From assembly GCF_030704535.1 (NCBI RefSeq), contig NC_081823.1, forward strand, positions 2,202,501 to 2,266,500: DNA of 64,000 nt, given 5' to 3'. Numbering within the stretch: position 1 is the first letter of the stretch; every line of letters starts with the position of its first letter. The translations under genes and the position numbers were made by a program. Positions 58,824 through 64,000 of the stretch are shown here, in pieces. The notes beneath the pieces were generated by a model that had not been told where the DNA came from, searched no databases, and worked only from the letters and a program-made list of their open reading frames with translations. This DNA is from Vitis vinifera (lineage: Eukaryota > Streptophyta > Magnoliopsida > Vitales > Vitaceae).

Positions 58824-60203
58824 ATGGCCATGGCCAAGAGCCCGAAATTGCATATAGCCATGTTCCCATGGTTTGCTTTCGGCCATATGATTCCTTACCT
58901 CAATCTCTCCAACGAGCTTGCTGGAAGAGGCCACAAGATCACCTTCATTTTGCCCAGAAAGGCTCAATCTAAGCTACAACACTTGAATTTTCATCCGGCT
59001 CTCATCACTTTCCATCCCCTCATCGTCCCTCATGTCGATGGCCTTCCTCCGGGGACTGAAACTGCCTCTGATATCCCCGTTTCCTTGACTTACCTTCTCG
59101 CCACTGCCCTGGACCGCACCAGGGACCAAGTTGAAGCAGCTCTACGTACTTTGAATCCTGATCTTTTGTTCTACGATTTTGCCTATTGGGCACCTGCTTT
59201 GGCATCCCAACTAGGGATTAAGTCCATATACTACTGTGTAGTTTGTGCAGCAGCCGTTGCCCACACACCTATCCCTGCTCAACAAGGTAGCAAAGACTGC
59301 AGGCAATTGACAGATGTGCCGCCCCCTGGTTACCCCTCCTCAACGGTGGTGCTCCGCCCACATGAGGCTCGGTTGATGGACTTCATGTTTGCACCGTATG
59401 GGGAAGGCATCACCTTCCAGCAGCGTCACATCACTGCCAGGACAAGCTGTGATGCAATCTCTATAAGAACATGTCAAGAAACCGAAGGACCCATTTGTGA
59501 CTACATTGGAAGCCAGTATGGAAAACCGGTGTTCCTAACTGGCCCAGTACTACCCAATCCTTCAGTGGAGCCATTGGAGGATCGGTGGGCGCAGTGGCTC
59601 GGTGGGTTCAAGCCTGGTTCAGTTATATTCTGTGCATTTGGAAGCCAAAATGTCCATGAAAAGGACCAGTTCCAAGAACTACTCCTGGGGTTAGAGCTAA
59701 CAGGCCTGCCATTCTTCGCAGCTCTAAAACCACCGACAGGAGCTGCCACCATTGAAGAGGCCTTACCCGAGGGGTTCCAAGAGAGGGTTGGAGGGAGGGG
59801 ATTGGTTCATGGAGGGTGGTGGGTGCAGCAGCCGTCAGTACTGAGCCACCCATCAGTGGGGTGTTTTGTGAGCCACTGTGGCTATGGATCAATGTGGGAG
59901 TCCTTGACCAGCGACCCTCAAATAGTGCTGGTACCGGAACTCCCTGACCAAATATTGAACAGCAGGCTATTGGCTGAAGAGCTTAAAGTTGCAGTGGAGG
60001 TTGAGAGGGAAGAAAATGGGTTGTTTTCAAAGGAAAGCTTGTGCGATGCCATTAAAACGGTGATGGATGAAAACAGTGAGGTGGGTGGTCTGGTGAAGAA
60101 GAACCATGCTAAGTGGAAGGAGGCCTTGACGAGCCAAAGCTTTCTGAGCAATTATGTTGACAATTTTGTTGGGCAATTGCAGGGACTTTTTGATCAAAAA
60201 TGA
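58824..60203 (+). CDS. UGT79-type UDP-glycosyltransferase b-IV (the only intact copy)
   Basis: Intronless, 459 residues from the ATG at 58824 ([20 protein letters not shown]). An in-frame ATG 15 codons upstream exists, but the 58824 start matches all sister genes. N-terminal acceptor domain with catalytic His21 and Asp118 (LLFYD); linker [23 protein letters not shown] (about 254-275); PSPG box residues 333-376 (WVQQPSVLSH...VPELPDQ, 44 residues, HCGYGS at 351-356, Glu359, Asp375-Gln376), then a C-terminal helix to FVGQLQGLFDQK. The family moves a sugar from a UDP-sugar to a flavonoid or anthocyanin glycoside in the cytosol, making a branched disaccharide; donor and acceptor cannot be read from sequence. 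Unusual: an extra Trp before the box and Gln where WVPQ is usual. No signal peptide or membrane segment. Confidence 0.93.
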   Translation: MAMAKSPKLHIAMFPWFAFGHMIPYLNLSNELAGRGHKITFILPRKAQSKLQHLNFHPALITFHPLIVPHVDGLPPGTETASDIPVSLTYLLATALDRTRDQVEAALRTLNPDLLFYDFAYWAPALASQLGIKSIYYCVVCAAAVAHTPIPAQQGSKDCRQLTDVPPPGYPSSTVVLRPHEARLMDFMFAPYGEGITFQQRHITARTSCDAISIRTCQETEGPICDYIGSQYGKPVFLTGPVLPNPSVEPLEDRWAQWLGGFKPGSVIFCAFGSQNVHEKDQFQELLLGLELTGLPFFAALKPPTGAATIEEALPEGFQERVGGRGLVHGGWWVQQPSVLSHPSVGCFVSHCGYGSMWESLTSDPQIVLVPELPDQILNSRLLAEELKVAVEVEREENGLFSKESLCDAIKTVMDENSEVGGLVKKNHAKWKEALTSQSFLSNYVDNFVGQLQGLFDQK

Positions 60204-63200
60204 TTTTCCTGGAGATGGAAATTGCAGTGTTGAATTACAAGTTTAGTTGAAAAATGTTTTAGCATCATTTTCCGGAGTGCTCATGTTTATCTCGTTAATG
60301 AATGAAAGTTGTGATTGAATGGACATTTAATGAATGAAAGTTGTGATTGAATGGAGATACCACCGTCTCGTTATCTCTTCCTTGACTATAAAAATGTACA
60401 TGTGATACCTCCTAATGAGTTCTCATACAAAGAAAAAATAAGTTTTACCTCTCTTTCAAAACTTATGTTCAAACTAGTCCCTTTCTCGTCACATAGAAAT
60501 GATGTCATGATTTTAATTTTTTTTTTTTAAATTTAAGTTGAAACCTTAAATGTTAATTGCAATGTTTTAGAATGAGACTTATCATTGAACTGAAAAAATT
60601 ATCAATTCACGATTCATTGATCGAATCGATGACATCATAAATATATAATTTATAAAATATTAAAATTTAAAAATAATTATAAAAATAAAAATAATAATTT
60701 ATATATTATTTAAAATTTTTAAACCTTAAGTAAAAATAATAATAAATATAAAAAATTAAAATAAATAAATAATAGTGAGATCACTTAGATGTAAATAATA
60801 ATTAAAAATATATATATATATATATATATACACACGTAAGAAAGGGAGAAGAGGGGGTTGTAGTGGGTTGCTGGGAGGAGGGGGGTTTCAGCAGCACGGC
60901 TTAGGAGAGTGGGGTTGGCTTTGCCGACACGGGGGTGGGTTCCAGCGGGCAAATCTTCCCTCCCGCCTCTCTGAAACGCCGTCGTATCTGCCAGAATCAT
61001 TAGCTGAGCCCCAACTTCTTCGCATTCTTTCTCGCGACGGTGAGCTCCGCGGCTGTCGTGGGAGAGATGCTCTGCAACTCAGTTGGGTTCAACTGGCTGG
61101 CGTGTCCGGCGGCTACGGAGCTCGAAATGGGTTCCGACGGGCAAAAAGGGGAAGGTTTTCCAGCAGGGGGTGGGGGTTCCAGCGGGATCGCGGGGTCTTG
61201 CCGGCGGGGACGAGGACAGTGGGAGGAAAAAAATTGAACTGGACGATTTGGAGGGAACCGTCCGGTTCGCCGGTTGAACCAGCGGTTTATCCGGTCCAAT
61301 TCCGGCCCAACCACTTTTCGGTCCAAATGGCCGGATCGAACCGGAACCGTGTCCGGCCGAAGGTCAGACCGGCCGGACCGCCCGGTCGGGTCCGGTTTTT
61401 AAAACATGATTAATTGAAGATGCTTCACTAATTTAAGTCTTCAATTAATTTTTTTAAAATTTTAAAATTTAATTAAAAATATTAAATTTCAAATTATTAT
61501 TAAAATTAAAAATATATACTTTAATAATAAAAAATTATATATTTAAAATTAAATATCTAATATTACTTCAATAAAAATAAATTAATAAATATAATAATAA
61601 ATAAATATTTTATTTATCAATAAATTAATAATTTTAAAATAATAACATCATGATATATAAATAAGATATAAAATTATATAATTTATTAATTTATTATATT
61701 TTTAAGATATTAATTTATTTATATTTTGATAAATTTATTTTTATTGAAATAATAATATATTTTTAAGTTAACAAAATATTTGTACACAATATATATACCT
61801 TGAATATATATTTTGAAATTAGTTAATAAAATTAATTAGAAAAAATCAACTACAAAATATAATTTTTAGTAGTTTTATCAACAAAAAATTATCCATTAAA
61901 CATTTATATAGTGAAAAATATATATATATATATATCTCCTCCCTAATTATAGCAGGTATTACATGTGATATAACTTAAATTAATAAATTATATAATTTCA
62001 TATAATTTTATTATTTTAAGATTATTAATTTTTATTATTAAAATATGTATTTTTAATTTAAATAATAATTTATAATTTAATATTTAAAATTAAATTCTGA
62101 AGTAAAAAAAAAAAAAAAAATTAAAGGTTCAATTCCTAATTGAGATTTTAGTTTAAAAAATGAAGTTGATAATTGAGGTTTTAATTAAAAAAAAAAAAAA
62201 AAAGAAGCATGTGATGCCACCTAATCGACTAAAAAAATATTCATTGATTTTTATTTGGAAAGATAGTCAATTTTTTTGGGCCGTGGCCGACACTTTTGGC
62301 CGCCATGGTCAAGGACAAGAGGAGGAGCTCTATAGTCGTGAAGTGTGAAGAAAGTGTAAAGATGTTTTTCCAATTTTTTTTTTCAAAAAATAAATGAAAA
62401 AATATTGTAGAAATGCATCTTTCTAAGTAATAAAGAGAGTGGTTTTTCGTATTGAAAATGCTTATCAAATTACGTTTGGGAATAATTTTAAAAAGTATTT
62501 TTAATATTTTTAAAACTTAAATGATAAAATTTTTTAAGTATTAAAAATATTAAAAGTGTTTTCTAGAATTAATATCAAACGGAAGAGTATGTTTGATAAT
62601 AACTTTAGGAATATTTCTAACTTTTTTAATACTTAAAAGATAAAAAATTTCAAGTATTATAAAAACTAAAAATATTTTTTTTAATCATTATCAAACACAT
62701 TCTCAGTATCACCTACAAACAAAAGGTGAGAATAATAAAACTTCTTCCACACGTATGATATTTTTCCTTGAAATTCAATAAAATAAAATTATAGAAAAAA
62801 TATTTATAAATATTTTATATTATAAAATGAAATTGCAATATACACTGATGAAAGAAGAGCTACCACCCTCTTGTGGTAAGTGGCATGAGGTGAGGCTGTG
62901 GAATCAACTACCTTGTGATGACCATGTCACTAACAAAAAGGGAAAGAAAAAGGAAATCTAATAAAAATAATCTTAAATTTAATAAATATCTTTTAAAAGG
63001 AGAAGTTTGAAAACAAGTGAAATAATTCAAAATAGAAAATTATTACTATTTTTGCTACTAAGGCCATGTTTGGTTTACACCTTTAGTTGGGAATTTGAGA
63101 ATTGGAGGAAAGTCTAATGGGTTCAAGGAAAAGGAAGAGAGTAATATATATATATATACCCAAAAAAAGTGTGTTGAATTTGTTTGTATATTTTCAGTCA

Positions 63201-63352
63201 TTGGCCAATAGACCTCAGAAGCAAAGAGTGAGACTTGGTAAGTAGGCCTATCCACACAAATTATTATACAGCGCGAATGCCAAACCTCTAAATTGCACCG
63301 TCTTCATTCATCAGCCATAGCCCAAGCCAAGTTACAGTGAAAAGACAGGGCC
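60204..63352. other. Intergenic region between b-IV and d-V
   Basis: Homologous to 41874-44267 except for an insertion at about 60563-61409. A 33-base unit ATTTAATGAATGAAAG / TTGTGATTGAATGGA is duplicated near 60297-60355. AATGAA-type signals near 60298 could serve polyadenylation. Remaining sequence is AT-rich with no gene; the short frame at 62160 is in poly-A rich sequence and is not supported. Confidence 0.6.
60563..61409. mobile_element. CCGG-rich plant repeat (hAT-like?) with asymmetric decay
   Basis: The insertion is absent after b-III. Right end, in inverse, reads ATGTTTTAAAAACCGGACC followed by many CCGGTT-type motifs (61240-61400). The left end ATGTTTTAGAATGAGACTTA has the same layout but its CCGG and CCGGTT sites read as TTAT, AATC and similar, as expected if methylated C had mutated to T. 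The middle (60840-61240) is GC-rich with GGTTCCAGCGGG twice and a long frame of repetitive composition. No transposase. Superfamily is a guess from the end sequence. Confidence 0.5.
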
Positions 63353-64000
63353 ATGGCCAAGACCCCAAAATTTCAAGTAGTCATGTTCCCATGGTTTGCC
63401 TTTGGCCATATGACTCAATTCCTCCATCTCTCCAACAAGCTTGTTGAGAGAAGCCACAAAATCACATTCATGCTGCCCAAAAAGGCTCAATCCCGACTAC
63501 AAAGCTTGAATTTTCATCCTACTCTCATCTCTTTCAATCCCCTAACCGTCCCCCAAGTTGAAGGACTTCCCCCAGGGGCCGAAACCACGGCTGTCATCCC
63601 CATTTTCTTGAACCACCTTCTCACCATCGCCATGGACCTCACTGCTGACCAAGTTGAAGCTGCGCTACGTGCCTTGAATCCTGATTTTTTTTTTTTTTTT
63701 TTTTATGATTTTGCATAATGGATTCCTGATTTGACATCCAAACTAGGCATTAAGTCCCTATGCTACAATACGGTTTGTGCACCAGCCATTGACCGCAACC
63801 TTGTCCCAGCTTGCAGTTAGCAGAGACAGGGCCTATCACAGCTGAGCCACCCCTGGTTACCCCTCCTCAAAGGAGGTGTTCACACCCCATGAAGCTCGGT
63901 TATTGCACTTCATATCAGCATCATTTGGGGAACGTCTCACCTTCCACGAGTGCATTATCACTGCCATGAAACACTGCAATGCAATCTCTATAAGAATATG
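63353..64000 (+). pseudogene. UGT79-type glycosyltransferase pseudogene d-V, runs off the window
   Basis: Starts [20 protein letters not shown] at 63353, with the catalytic-type His intact, and is open for 121 codons to a stretched poly-T tract (about 63686-63703) and TAA at 63716, at the place of the YW in YWAP. This stop and the poly-T are shared with d-IV. The frame then continues (WIPDLTSKLGIKSLCYNTV) to another stop near 63818. The d-IV deletion near position 18 of the protein is absent here. The sequence ends at 64000 in the ISIRI region. Probably ends like d-III and d-IV beyond the window. Confidence 0.88.

Noticed and set aside
60868-61413. 181-codon Arg/Gly-rich frame
   Set aside because: It lies inside the CCGG-rich repeat, competing frames exist on both strands, and the composition is repeat-like.
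1-64000. CRISPR arrays, operons, origins or a bacterial-type defence system
   Set aside because: No spaced identical repeats of that kind, no clustered prokaryote-like frames; the content is plant nuclear DNA.

Overview
This window reads as nuclear DNA of a woody eudicot, most likely grapevine (Vitis). That rests on the sequence style (AT-rich, intron-poor tandem genes, layered retrotransposons) and on the protein families; no database was searched. The only host gene family seen is a cluster of intronless family-1 UDP-sugar glycosyltransferases (UGTs) of the UGT79 type, which in other plants add a second sugar to flavonoid or anthocyanin glycosides. About twelve UGT loci or fragments are present. 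Only one (58824-60203) is an uninterrupted full-length gene; a second (33986 onward) is open but its last ~30 residues were displaced by a retrotransposon.

The loci fall into four sequence types, named here c (minus strand), a, b and d (plus strand). Shared flanks suggest an ancestral repeating unit c(-) a(+) b(+) d(+), duplicated several times and then eroded. Block I (1.7-15.2 kb): c-I, cut by an old Copia element, and a relic of a-I. Block II (17.0-26.8 kb): c-II with one frameshift; a-II, truncated and fused to a Gypsy/Tat fragment that itself lies in a d-type gene. Block III (27.8-44 kb): a-III with a 5-base insertion, and b-III, cut by a young Copia element. Block IV (44.3-63 kb): d-IV, a-IV (cut by a very young Copia element), b-IV (intact). 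The next d copy (d-V) starts at 63353 and runs off the window.

The rest is mobile DNA: a Tourist/Harbinger-like element with TAA target duplications (75-1441); an almost complete Mutator-like element with long inverted ends and a 9-base target duplication (8241-13720), holding a 0.5-kb fold-back with a tRNA-like promoter; solo LTRs with 5-base target duplications, one nested in another; a fold-back repeat family built on an AGAGACACC-type motif; and several MITEs. Remnants of a plant Ptta/En/Spm-type transposase domain lie upstream of three a-type genes. No rRNA, CRISPR, origin or operon-like structure is present.

Functionally, the window is a birth-and-death array. One gene can be expected to make a normal enzyme, and the others record duplication, shared lesions, retrotransposon hits and recombination. 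Insertions found in one block but not its sister give a relative order of events.
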